A DNA stretch of 64,000 nucleotides, taken from Pseudomonas sp. B21-056 (GTDB lineage Bacteria; Pseudomonadota; Gammaproteobacteria; Pseudomonadales; Pseudomonadaceae). The stretch is from assembly GCF_026016325.1 (NCBI RefSeq), contig NZ_CP087203.1:4588001-4652000 (forward strand), read 5' to 3'. Positions 1 to 8,229 of the stretch are shown here, piece after piece (the first letter of the stretch is position 1; every line of letters starts with the position of its first letter). Under the pieces are notes generated by a model, which had not been told where the DNA came from, ran no database searches, and worked only from the letters and a program-made list of their open reading frames with translations. A program made the translations under genes and the position numbers.

Positions 1-14
1 ATGGAGTTTCCCCT
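1..14 (-). promoter_or_regulatory. Ribosome binding site and first two bases of the start codon of the next gene (off window)
   Basis: Read on the minus strand, positions 14 to 8 give AGGGGAA. Positions 2 and 1 are the A and T of a probable ATG whose G lies just outside the window. This is what a gene directly downstream of lpxK would look like; in pseudomonads that place is usually held by a small Trm112/YcaR-like protein followed by kdsB. The identity of the gene is inference from usual gene order and cannot be seen here. Confidence 0.35.
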
Positions 15-25
15 GGATAAGGTTC

Positions 26-1036
26 TTAAGGTAATAGCCGATCCGGCAACAGGCGCATCAACTGCGTATCGAACCAGGCCTCGAAGGCCGGTGAAGGCGC
101 GGCGTCCACCGCCAGGTACCACCAGTCGGGCGTGGCGAAGGCACGGCATTTGACCGCGTCCTTTTCCGTCATGACCACCGGCAACGGCGGTGTGAAATCC
201 AACGCCTCGACGCTGTATTCGGCATGGTCGGCAAACCCGTGCGGTATAGGCCGCCAGTGTAGCGTTTCGAGGGTCTTGAAGAAACGTTGTGGATTACCGA
301 TACCGGCCACGGCGTGCAAGGCCTGGCCGGGCGGAAAATGCTCGAGTGGGCGCCGTTCACCGCTGGCCAGATTCACCAGGACGGAGGGCCGCAGCTCGAA
401 GGCGAAGCCGTCTTCACGGTCGGCGCTGGCGCCGTTGTACAGCACCGCATCCACCGATTGCAGGCGCTCGACCGGTTCGCGCAACGGACCGGCAGGCAGG
501 CAACGTCGATTGCCCAAGCCACGGGCGTTGTCGATCAGCACCAGTTCCAGGTCGCGAGCCAGACGGTAATGCTGCATGCCATCATCGGACAGGATCAGGT
601 CCAGCGGTTCCGATGCCAGCAGCGCCTGGACCGCGCGGCTGCGGTCCGGGTCGATCATCAGCGGCACGCCGGTGCGCTGCACGATCAGCAACGGCTCGTC
701 GCCGGCGATCCCGGCCCCGTGCTCGGCCTCGACTCGCCAAGGCAATTGCGGCGGCTTGGCGCCATACCCCCGACTGACCACGCCAACCCGCAGGCCAGAG
801 CGCTGGCAATGCTGGATCATCCACAGGATCATCGGCGTCTTGCCGGTACCGCCCACGGTGATGTTGCCCACCACCACCAGTGGCACAGGCGGCTGATAGA
901 TATCGCCCTCGCCCGCCAGGAAACGCTCGCGCTTGCCGACCACCACGCGCCGGTACAGCCACTCCAGTGGTCGCAACAGCGCCAGGGCCGGGTGACCGTC
1001 ATACCACGCGGCGAGCAATCGATCGGACATGGCCAT
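26..1036 (-). CDS. lpxK: Tetraacyldisaccharide 4'-kinase LpxK
   Basis: This enzyme phosphorylates the 4' position of the lipid A disaccharide at the inner membrane to give lipid IVA. The 336-residue product has the usual family length. It shows an N-terminal membrane-associated helix ([11 protein letters not shown]) and a P-loop, GGTGKT at residues 62-67, inside the family motif [12 protein letters not shown]. The start used is the ATG that shares one base with the exbD stop codon, and it fits the known N-terminus ([12 protein letters not shown]). A longer open frame upstream has no family character. It is the last visible gene of a comEC-exbB-exbD-lpxK run. Confidence 0.97.
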   Translation of the reverse strand: MAMSDRLLAAWYDGHPALALLRPLEWLYRRVVVGKRERFLAGEGDIYQPPVPLVVVGNITVGGTGKTPMILWMIQHCQRSGLRVGVVSRGYGAKPPQLPWRVEAEHGAGIAGDEPLLIVQRTGVPLMIDPDRSRAVQALLASEPLDLILSDDGMQHYRLARDLELVLIDNARGLGNRRCLPAGPLREPVERLQSVDAVLYNGASADREDGFAFELRPSVLVNLASGERRPLEHFPPGQALHAVAGIGNPQRFFKTLETLHWRPIPHGFADHAEYSVEALDFTPPLPVVMTEKDAVKCRAFATPDWWYLAVDAAPSPAFEAWFDTQLMRLLPDRLLP

Positions 1037-1464
1037 CAGGGTGCGGGTGCCGCCTCGACCGTGGTCATGCGCAGATGGCTGAAGCCGAGCTTGCCGGCCG
1101 CGTCCATGGCAGTGATGACCGATTGATGGGGAGTCTTGCCATCGGCACTGATGGACAGCGGCAGGTTGGTGTCGCCGCCGGACTCTTTCTGCAACGCCTC
1201 GATCAGGGTCGCCAGGTCGCTCTTGGGCAATAACTGGTTGTTCACCGAAATCGACCCTTCCGCATTGATGGTGATCTCCAGGCTCTTCAACTGCTGGTCC
1301 TCGGCCGGCGAACCGCTGACGGCTTGCGGCAGTTCCACCTTGAGCTGGGTTTCCCGGGTGAAGGTGGTGGTCACGACAAAAAACAGCAGCAGGATGAACA
1401 CCACGTCGATCAGCGATGCGAGGTTGATCTCGATGTTTTCCCGTGGTTTGCGGCGGAACTTCAC
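1036..1464 (-). CDS. exbD: ExbD/TolR-family biopolymer transport protein
   Basis: A 142-residue inner-membrane protein with one N-terminal transmembrane helix (about residues 16-36) preceded by the family pattern [22 protein letters not shown], whose aspartate is the expected proton-carrying residue. The rest is a periplasmic domain. With ExbB it forms a proton-driven motor that energises TonB- or Tol-type transport. It overlaps exbB by four bases and lpxK by one, so the three are probably translated together. Placement beside lpxK is the normal pseudomonad arrangement. Its particular client is unknown. Confidence 0.93.
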   Translation of the reverse strand: MKFRRKPRENIEINLASLIDVVFILLLFFVVTTTFTRETQLKVELPQAVSGSPAEDQQLKSLEITINAEGSISVNNQLLPKSDLATLIEALQKESGGDTNLPLSISADGKTPHQSVITAMDAAGKLGFSHLRMTTVEAAPAP

Positions 1465-2096
1465 TTCTTGCTCCCGGCCAGGTCCACGTCACGATCGCCC
1501 TGCACCACCTCGACCAGCTTGATGGCTTCCTGCTCCATGCCCACCACCAGTTCATCGATGCGGCGCTGCAGGAACCGGTGGAAGAATACCGACGGAATAC
1601 CGACCATCAGGCCGGCCGCGGTGGTGATCAAGGCTTTGGAGATACCACCGGCCAGCACCGAGGCATTGGTGGTCATGCCGGACCCGGTAAAGGCGCTGAA
1701 AATGTCGATCATGCCCAACACCGTGCCCAGCAGGCCCAGCAACGGGGCCATGGCGGCGATGGTACCGAGGGCATTGATGTAGCGCTCCAGCTCATGGATG
1801 ACCCGGGCCGCGGCCTCTTCGATGCACTCTTTCATGATCTCGCGACCATGCTTGGAGTTCGCCAGGCCGGCCGCCAGAATCTCGCCCAACGGCGAACTGG
1901 CCCGCAGCTCCTTGAGCTTGTCCTTGTTCAGTTGCTTGTCCTTGATCCAGACCCAGACCTGCCCGAGCAAATGCTCCGGCGTCACACGGCTGGCCCGCAG
2001 GGTCCACAGGCGTTCGGCAGCGATACCCAGTGCCACGATGGAACTCAGAATGATCGGCAACATCATCCAGCCGCCGGATTTGACCAATTCCCACAC
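1461..2096 (-). CDS. exbB: MotA/TolQ/ExbB-family proton channel protein
   Basis: A 211-residue polytopic protein with a first transmembrane segment near the N-terminus and two later ones around the motif [13 protein letters not shown], typical of ExbB/TolQ. I chose the GTG at 2096 because GAGGGG lies about nine bases upstream and because it gives [10 protein letters not shown], the N-terminus known in relatives. The frame could extend to an ATG at 2147, adding 17 unconserved residues. The stop overlaps exbD by four bases. It pairs with ExbD as the stator of a proton-powered envelope machine. Confidence 0.93.
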   Translation of the reverse strand: MWELVKSGGWMMLPIILSSIVALGIAAERLWTLRASRVTPEHLLGQVWVWIKDKQLNKDKLKELRASSPLGEILAAGLANSKHGREIMKECIEEAAARVIHELERYINALGTIAAMAPLLGLLGTVLGMIDIFSAFTGSGMTTNASVLAGGISKALITTAAGLMVGIPSVFFHRFLQRRIDELVVGMEQEAIKLVEVVQGDRDVDLAGSKK

Positions 2097-2170
2097 AGTG
2101 ACTGCCCCCTCGAAAAAGTGCGCCACTTTATCATAGAGACTCGCCATGGAGGCTCGTCCCGCCGACTAAC

Positions 2171-2271
2171 GTAGGAGCCTGCGATCTTTTGATCTTGATC
2201 TGCTGGTGTTCGCCCGGGATTCAATTGTCTGGGGCACGATCGCAGCCTCGCTTCGCTCGACAGCTCCTACA
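2171..2271. repeat. Inverted repeat element of the GTAGGAGC...GCTCCTAC type
   Basis: The ends are GTAGGAGCCTGCGATC and a near-complementary arm ending in GACAGCTCCTAC, enclosing GATCTTTTGATCTTGATC. The same family occurs at 7921-8019 and 30009-30121, always between genes. It resembles the REP-pair elements common in fluorescent pseudomonads. It lies between comEC and exbB and could affect their cotranscription. Confidence 0.8.
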
Positions 2272-2281
2272 GGCTGGAATC

Positions 2282-4516
2282 TCATGGCTCCGCAGACGGC
2301 GGATTGCGCCAGTAGCGCCGATGGCCGGCCTGGGTATCCGGCAACTCGAAAGCCCCCAGTTGCAGACGAATGGCGCCCTGTTCGGCACTGTCGTAGATCG
2401 CCATGCCCAACCGTCGATACCGGGCCATCACGTGGGGATGGGGATGGCCGAACGCATTGCCCTGTCCCCGGGAAATCAACACCGAATGCGGCTTGAGGCG
2501 CGCCAGCAACGCCATCGACGATGAGCTGCGACTGCCATGATGAGGCGCGGCCAGCCATTGTGTCGGCACCGCCAGGGGACCGTCGAGCAGAGCGCGCTCG
2601 GCATGGCTGTCGATGTCGCCGGTCAACAGCAACCGCTCGCCGTTGGCCTCGACCCGTAGCACGCAGGATTTCTGGTTGCTTTCAAGGGCGGATGACCATT
2701 GCCACACTTCGAACCGGACGCCGTCCCATTCCCACTGTTCGCCGCTGTCGCAGGCGCCGGCCTGGAGTTCGGCGGGCAACGCGGCCGGATCGCCGCTGAT
2801 CACCCGGGTCGTTGCCAGCCCGTTGCGCACGGCCTGGGCACCGCCGGCGTGATCGGCATCGGCATGGCTGAGGAGCATCAGGTCCAGCCCGCGCACACCC
2901 AGCTTGTGCAAGGTCGGCAGCACGACGCGCTCGCCTGCGTCGGCGTCGCCAAAGCGTGGCCCCGCATCATAGAGCAGGTTGTGATGACGGGTGCGCACCA
3001 GCACCGCCAGCCCCTGGCCAACGTCCAGTTGCCAGATTTCGGCTCGCCGGGGTGGCAACTCTTCCCGTGGCGCAAACACCATCAGCAGCAACATCGGCCA
3101 ACCCAGCACACGCAGCGGCACGCCCTTGGGCAGCAACAGCACGAAAGCGCCGAGCGCAGCGATGCACCACGCCCACAGAGGGACCGGAACGGGGACCCAG
3201 GCCGGCATTCGCCCGGCCACCAGCGCGAGCCCCTTGAACAGCAGATCGAGCAATCCCCCGGCGATCCAGAGCAGCGCCTCACCGATGAACGGCACCGGCA
3301 GCAATACGGTGCCGAGCAATGCCGAGGGCAACACCAGCAGGCTGATCCAGGGCACCGCCAAAAGGTTCACCAGCGGCCCGCTGAGACTCACCGGCAAGCC
3401 CAGTATCAGCAGCAACGGGCACAGCCCGACCGCCACCAGCCACTGGGCGCGGGTCCAGGTTTGCCACCAGCGCCAGGGCCCCAGGCGGCCGCCGAAGGTG
3501 AACATCAGTACCGCGACCGCGGCAAATGATAGCCAGAACCCCGGTCGCAGGCTGGCCAAAGGATCGAACAACAGCACTCCATCGAAGGCCAGCAGCCACG
3601 CCCACCAGGGGTCAGGGTGCTTGAAACGCAAGCGCCACAGCAGCACCAGGCCGATCATCGCGCAGGCCCGCCGCACCGGGACTTCAAAACCGGCGAGCAA
3701 GCCGTAGCCCAACGCCGCGATGAAGGCCAGGGCGCAGGCCCAAGGTAACCACGGCAGACGCCCCGGCCACAGGCCATAACGCGCCGCACCGGCCACCAGC
3801 AGGTACACCAGGCCGGCGAGCAGGCCGATGTGCTGGCCGGAAATCACCAGCAGATGGACGGTGCCGGTGTCTTGCAACACCTGCCAGTCCTCGCGGCTCA
3901 GCCCGCCACCATCGCCCAAGACCAATGCCATCAGTGCACCGGAACGACCTTGGGCATCGACCTGCGCGAGTGCCTGGCGCACCCCGTCGCGCCAAGCGCC
4001 CTGGGCCGGTCGCAGGCGGTGTCCATCCTTGATCGTACCGGTCGCGCCGATGCCCCGACTCAACAGCCAGGCTTCATAGTCGAAACCGTGCGGGTTCAAC
4101 AGCCCGGCGGGCCGCTTGAGCTTCACCGCCAATCGCCAACGCTCGCCACTGCTCACCGATGGCCCACCGAACCAGGCAAGGCGCATCGACGGCGGTAACC
4201 GGGTACGACGCGACTGGGTTTCGACCAATTCGAAACGCACCACGTCGTCGTTGTATTGCGGCAAGCCGATGACGCGCCCTTCGATCCAGCGGGTTTCGCC
4301 ATCCAGCGCGGCAGGCAAGCGCTCGTCCAGCGCGGATTGCGCCGACAGGCAGGCCCAGGCCAGCCCCAACAGGAAAAAACCCAGTGGATAACTTCGAAAC
4401 GGCAGCACCATCAGCGCCAGCATCGGCATCGCCGCAATCAGCCACAGCGGTGGCAGCGACGGAAAAAAAACCGGGGCCACCAGCCCCAGTGCAAGCGCGA
4501 CCAACCCTATGCGCAT
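2282..4516 (-). CDS. comEC: ComEC/Rec2-family DNA internalisation protein
   Basis: A 744-residue inner-membrane channel thought to carry one DNA strand into the cytoplasm during natural transformation. The N-terminal third carries the DUF4131-like segment. The middle is a multi-helix competence domain with many hydrophobic stretches. The C-terminal part is a metallo-beta-lactamase-like domain with LSHADADHAGG near residues 545-555 and PHHGS near residue 654. AAGGACGGG precedes the start. It is divergent from the DUF2062 gene and upstream of exbB, separated by a repeat element. The domain order looks complete. Confidence 0.95.
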   Translation of the reverse strand: MRIGLVALALGLVAPVFFPSLPPLWLIAAMPMLALMVLPFRSYPLGFFLLGLAWACLSAQSALDERLPAALDGETRWIEGRVIGLPQYNDDVVRFELVETQSRRTRLPPSMRLAWFGGPSVSSGERWRLAVKLKRPAGLLNPHGFDYEAWLLSRGIGATGTIKDGHRLRPAQGAWRDGVRQALAQVDAQGRSGALMALVLGDGGGLSREDWQVLQDTGTVHLLVISGQHIGLLAGLVYLLVAGAARYGLWPGRLPWLPWACALAFIAALGYGLLAGFEVPVRRACAMIGLVLLWRLRFKHPDPWWAWLLAFDGVLLFDPLASLRPGFWLSFAAVAVLMFTFGGRLGPWRWWQTWTRAQWLVAVGLCPLLLILGLPVSLSGPLVNLLAVPWISLLVLPSALLGTVLLPVPFIGEALLWIAGGLLDLLFKGLALVAGRMPAWVPVPVPLWAWCIAALGAFVLLLPKGVPLRVLGWPMLLLMVFAPREELPPRRAEIWQLDVGQGLAVLVRTRHHNLLYDAGPRFGDADAGERVVLPTLHKLGVRGLDLMLLSHADADHAGGAQAVRNGLATTRVISGDPAALPAELQAGACDSGEQWEWDGVRFEVWQWSSALESNQKSCVLRVEANGERLLLTGDIDSHAERALLDGPLAVPTQWLAAPHHGSRSSSSMALLARLKPHSVLISRGQGNAFGHPHPHVMARYRRLGMAIYDSAEQGAIRLQLGAFELPDTQAGHRRYWRNPPSAEP

Positions 4517-4660
4517 AACCCGTCCTTGAGAGTCCCCTCTTCAGGCTTAGCCGGTCTGCGGCACCGTGGGCGTTATCAATTGTCACAAAGTCTGAATCTG
4601 CCGGACTTAGAATCCGGACATACTTGCCGCTTTATTGCTTTGAACCGACCGAGAAGCCTT

Positions 4661-5176
4661 ATGCCCCGGCGCCTATTCAAACGTTACATGCCAGACCCAG
4701 CGAGCATTCGGGAACACAAGTCCTTACGTTTTCTCGGCACCCTCCTGCATGACCCCAACCTTTGGCACCTCAATCGCCACTCCGTGGCCCGGGCGATGGC
4801 GGTCGGCCTGTTCGCCGCTTTCCTTCCCATTCCCTTGCAAATGCTCCTGGCCGCAGCGCTGGCCATTGCGGTACGGGGCAACATTCCGATTGCGGTGAGC
4901 CTGGTCTGGCTGACCAATCCCATCACCATGCCGGCGGTGTTTTTCTGCACCTACCAGACCGGTGCCTGGCTGATGGACGTGCCTGCCCGGACGTTACCGG
5001 ATGAACTCACCTGGGCGTGGATCACCGAGCAACTGTCCACCTTGTGGCGACCGTTCCTGCTGGGCTCGGTGGTGACCGGCCTGGTACTTGGCGTCCTGGC
5101 CTACTTCGTCACCATGAGCTATTGGCGCTGGTGGGTGGCCCGGCAGTGGCGGCGGCGCAAGAAAAGCCGGATGTGA
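4661..5176 (+). CDS. DUF2062 domain inner-membrane protein
   Basis: A 171-residue protein with at least three hydrophobic segments and the DUF2062 hallmark, a glycine/proline-rich membrane stretch containing LFAAFLPIPLQM followed by LTNPITMPAVFF. The C-terminus is very basic (RRRKKSRM). The start MPRRLFKRYMPDP is the family-like one; the frame stays open further upstream but without family character. A terminator follows directly. The function of DUF2062 is not established. It is commonly found next to comEC in pseudomonads. Confidence 0.9.
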   Translation: MPRRLFKRYMPDPASIREHKSLRFLGTLLHDPNLWHLNRHSVARAMAVGLFAAFLPIPLQMLLAAALAIAVRGNIPIAVSLVWLTNPITMPAVFFCTYQTGAWLMDVPARTLPDELTWAWITEQLSTLWRPFLLGSVVTGLVLGVLAYFVTMSYWRWWVARQWRRRKKSRM

Positions 5177-5184
5177 GATACAGG

Positions 5185-5212
5185 AAGGCCTCCGTTATTG
5201 GAGGCCTTTTTT
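5185..5212 (+). terminator. Rho-independent terminator after the DUF2062 gene
   Basis: A nine-base perfect stem (AAGGCCTCC / GGAGGCCTT) with a six-base loop is followed by a T-run, nine bases beyond the DUF2062 stop codon. Confidence 0.88.
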
Positions 5213-5242
5213 GCGGCGTATCTACGGCTAAACCAGATCAAG

Positions 5243-5329
5243 TGTGGGAGCGAGCCTGCTCGCGATGGCGTCGGATCATTCAGCTGTCTGCTGCTGACCC
5301 ACCGCAATCGCGAGCAGGCTCGCTCCCAC
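5243..5329. repeat. REP pair (REPIN), GTGGGAGCGAGCCTGCTCGCGA class
   Basis: Two inverted copies of the REP core (TGTGGGAGCGAGCCTGCTCG and its reverse complement) are separated by about 40 variable bases, between the convergent DUF2062 and ABC permease genes. Each core is itself partly palindromic (GCGAGC...GCTCGC). The same class occurs at 11283, 14030, 14235, 35830, 44327, 55705 and 60801. Confidence 0.9.
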
Positions 5330-5335
5330 TGGGGC

Positions 5336-6115
5336 TTATGTACGCATCCCGCGGCCACTGACCAGCAGCCGGGCACAACCGATATAGAGCACCACGGTCG
5401 CCACCAGCATGAAGGTAATCGCCACGCTGATGCGGATGTCCGAAACCCCGAGGATGCCGTAGCGGAAGGCGTTGACCATGTGCAGCACCGGGTTGGCCAG
5501 GGACACGGTCTGCCAGAACGGCGGCAGCAGGGAAATGGAGTAGAACACCCCGCCCAGGTACGTCAGCGGCGTGAGCACGAACGTCGGGATGATGGAGATG
5601 TCATCGAAGTTGCGCGCAAATACGGCGTTGATGAAACCCAGCAGCGAAAAGATCGTCGCCGTGAGCACCACCACCAGTACCGTCACGCCCAGGTGATGCA
5701 CCTGCAGATGGGTGAAGAACAGCGACAGCAAGGTCACGATCAGGCCCACCGCCAGGCCGCGCAACACACCGCCCAGGGTGTAGCCGATGAGGATCGTGTG
5801 GGGCGAAACCGGCGAAACCATCAATTCTTCGATGGAGCGCTGGAACTTGCTGCCGAAGAAGCTCGACACCACGTTGCCATAGGAGTTGGTGATCACCGAC
5901 ATCATGATCAGCCCCGGCACGATGTAGTCCATGTACGTGAAGCCGCCCATGTCGCCGATCTGCCGGCCGATCAGGTTGCCGAAAATCACGAAGTACAAAA
6001 CCATGGTGATGGCCGGCGGCAGCAAGGTCTGTGGCCAGATCCTCATGAAGCGCCGGACTTCGCGGTAAACGATGGTATTGAGGGCGATGAGGTTGGCGCG
6101 CAGTTCGGAACTCAT
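5336..6115 (-). CDS. ABC-2 type transporter permease (YadH-like)
   Basis: A 259-residue membrane protein with about six transmembrane segments, the ABC2_membrane architecture and the family stretch GFINAVFARNFDDISIIPTFVLTPLTYLGG near the C-terminal half. It overlaps the ATPase gene by four bases, so the two form one exporter. The E. coli relatives YadG/YadH have no firmly known substrate; drug, lipid or polysaccharide export are all possible. The stop codon sits seven bases from the REP pair. Confidence 0.92.
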   Translation of the reverse strand: MSSELRANLIALNTIVYREVRRFMRIWPQTLLPPAITMVLYFVIFGNLIGRQIGDMGGFTYMDYIVPGLIMMSVITNSYGNVVSSFFGSKFQRSIEELMVSPVSPHTILIGYTLGGVLRGLAVGLIVTLLSLFFTHLQVHHLGVTVLVVVLTATIFSLLGFINAVFARNFDDISIIPTFVLTPLTYLGGVFYSISLLPPFWQTVSLANPVLHMVNAFRYGILGVSDIRISVAITFMLVATVVLYIGCARLLVSGRGMRT

Positions 6116-7044
6116 ACCGCCACCTTCGCCAGGTTTTTCTCCACCAGGGACACGAACAACTCCTCGAGGCGATTGGTCTTGTTGCGCAGGCTCTGCACTT
6201 CGATGTTCTGCAGGGCCAGTTGAGTGAACAACCCGGTGATGCCGACGGTTTTATCCACCTGGACTTCCAGGGTGTGATGGTCCACCAGTCGGGAGGGATA
6301 GCCGATCAACTGAGGGGCCGCCTTCAGGTCGCCCTTCAGGTCCAGCAGGAACGTCTCCACGTGCAGTTGGCTGAGCAATTGCCGCATGCTGGTGTTCTCG
6401 ACGATGGTGCCGTGGTCGATGATGCCGATGTTGCGGCACAGCTGTTCGGCCTCTTCCAGGTAATGGGTGGTGAGGATGATGGTGATGCCTTTCTGGTTCA
6501 GCTCGGTCAGGAAGGTCCACATCGAACGACGCAACTCGATGTCCACGCCCGCGGTCGGTTCGTCGAGGATCAGCAGGCGCGGCTCATGCACCAGTGCGCG
6601 GGCGATCATCAACCGGCGCTTCATGCCGCCGGACAACGAACGGGACGGCACGTCACGCTTGTCCCACAACCCCAACTGGGTCAGGTACTGCTCGGCGCGC
6701 TCGTTGGCGATCTTCGGCGGGATGCCGTAGTAACCGGCCTGGGTCACGACGATATCGAAGGTCTTTTCGAACTGGTTGAAATTGAACTCCTGGGGCACCA
6801 CGCCGATGCAGCGCTTGAGCGCCGCCGGCTCGCGGTCCAGGTCATGGCCGAAGATATTCACCGTGCCGCTGGTCTTGTTCACCAGGGTGGAAAGAATGCC
6901 GATGGTGGTGGATTTGCCGGCACCGTTGGGGCCGAGCAAGGCGAAGAAATCACCTTCGGCGACGTCCAGATCGATACCACTCAGGGCCTGGAAACCGTTG
7001 CCGTAGGTTTTGGTTAGCTGCCGGATGGACAGAGCGGAACTCAT
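6112..7044 (-). CDS. ABC transporter ATP-binding protein (YadG-like)
   Basis: A 310-residue nucleotide-binding subunit with Walker A GPNGAGKST at residues 38-46, signature LSGGM at 137-141 and Walker B LLILDEPT at 157-164, then a conserved histidine switch (TTHYLEEAE). The C-terminal 80 residues are the extension typical of the YadG/NodI-like exporter group. It is the first gene of the pair with the permease. About 130 bases without a recognisable feature separate it from the glutathione transferase. Confidence 0.94.
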   Translation of the reverse strand: MSSALSIRQLTKTYGNGFQALSGIDLDVAEGDFFALLGPNGAGKSTTIGILSTLVNKTSGTVNIFGHDLDREPAALKRCIGVVPQEFNFNQFEKTFDIVVTQAGYYGIPPKIANERAEQYLTQLGLWDKRDVPSRSLSGGMKRRLMIARALVHEPRLLILDEPTAGVDIELRRSMWTFLTELNQKGITIILTTHYLEEAEQLCRNIGIIDHGTIVENTSMRQLLSQLHVETFLLDLKGDLKAAPQLIGYPSRLVDHHTLEVQVDKTVGITGLFTQLALQNIEVQSLRNKTNRLEELFVSLVEKNLAKVAV

Positions 7045-7176
7045 ATCGGATTACGCACCAAGAAGGGAGGAAAGAAGTACATGAGGGTGAGCGGCGAGCA
7101 ATACAACCACGGCGCACGGAAGCCATGGTGCTTGGCGTCGCCGCACAAGTACAGTCACCCACGTTGATAGTAAGTA

Positions 7177-7800
7177 TTAAGTCAACGCGGTCATGACGGC
7201 CTTGCGGTACGCCGGACGCTGCTGCAGCCGCCGGTACCAGGCTTCGAGATGCGGCTGTGGCGCCCGCTCGATGGGCATTTCGAGCCAGGCATAAATGAAA
7301 CAGCCCAGGGGAATGTCACCCATGCCGATGTCCTCGCCCGAGAGGTAGGGCTGTTCGCTCAAGGCCTGGTCTGCCATTGCCAGCAAGCCTTCGCATTCCT
7401 TGATTGCGGCATGGATGGCGGGCCAGTCCTGCTGCTCGGCTGGCGTGCGCAGGACACCCCAGAACACAGTGCGAAACGGCCCGGCAAAGGACGACGTGGT
7501 CCAGTCCATCCATTTGTCGGCCGTGGCCCGTGCCTGGGGATCGGTCGGGTACCAGGCTGAACCGGGCGCATGACGCGCCAGCAGATAACGCACGATGGTA
7601 TTGGATTCCCACAACACGAAACCGTCGTCTTCGATCATGGGAACGCGGCCGTTGGGGTTCTTCGCCCGGTACTCCGGCGTGTCCACCACACCGAATGCGC
7701 CGCCCGCATCGATGGCCTCGAAGGCCAGCCCCAGCTCTTCGGCGCACCACAGCGCCTTGCGGACATTCGATGAATTCTTCCGGCCCCAGATCTTCAGCAT
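7177..7800 (-). CDS. Glutathione S-transferase family protein
   Basis: A 207-residue cytosolic protein with a thioredoxin-like N-terminal half. The start MLKIWGRKNSSNV places the likely glutathione-activating serine/asparagine near residues 10-12, and NPNGRVPMIEDDGFVLWESNTI carries the glutathione-binding cis-proline and Glu-Ser pair. An alpha-helical C-terminal domain with SGEDIGMGDIPLG follows. GGGAAA precedes the ATG; the open frame extends upstream into a repeat element but looks noncoding there. The substrate is unknown. Confidence 0.92.
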   Translation of the reverse strand: MLKIWGRKNSSNVRKALWCAEELGLAFEAIDAGGAFGVVDTPEYRAKNPNGRVPMIEDDGFVLWESNTIVRYLLARHAPGSAWYPTDPQARATADKWMDWTTSSFAGPFRTVFWGVLRTPAEQQDWPAIHAAIKECEGLLAMADQALSEQPYLSGEDIGMGDIPLGCFIYAWLEMPIERAPQPHLEAWYRRLQQRPAYRKAVMTALT

Positions 7801-7920
7801 CACGGTTTCCCTCAGTGAATAAGTGCCGCAGCAGCATACGCCGGATCGGTCGCGACTCAAATCGTCATACCCGGAGACCGGACCGATCCTTATCTTCACA
7901 CCGCCCCGCTGGGGCACACC

Positions 7921-8019
7921 TGTAGGAGCTGTCGAGTGCAACGAGGCTGCGATCTTTCCACTGCCCGTCAAGTCTTGAGCGAAAAGATCAAAAGATCGCA
8001 GGCTTCGCCAGCTCCTACA
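7921..8019. repeat. Inverted repeat element of the TGTAGGAGC...GCTCCTACA type
   Basis: The left arm is TGTAGGAGCTGTCGAGTGCA and the right arm carries GATCGCAGGCTTCGCCAGCTCCTACA. The inner part holds AAAAGATCAAAAGATC, the reverse complement of the GATCTTTT unit seen at 30030-30060. It lies between the divergent glutathione transferase and fadE genes and may hold part of their promoter region. Confidence 0.8.
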
Positions 8020-8229
8020 CTGCCCTTGCCAGTAATAACGCCATTTCCGCCAAACAACGACGCTTTCTCACTTTGGCAACGAACCATTTCCCACGATTGT
8101 TGCCAACCAGACTGGCGCAATACATCCGGGGTTTCCCACGAAATCAATCACATTGCGCTGACCGCCGCTTTTACAGATGCCGTCTAAGCTCTGTGGGTCG
8201 GTTTTGCCCTGGTTCACGGAGGACTCCTT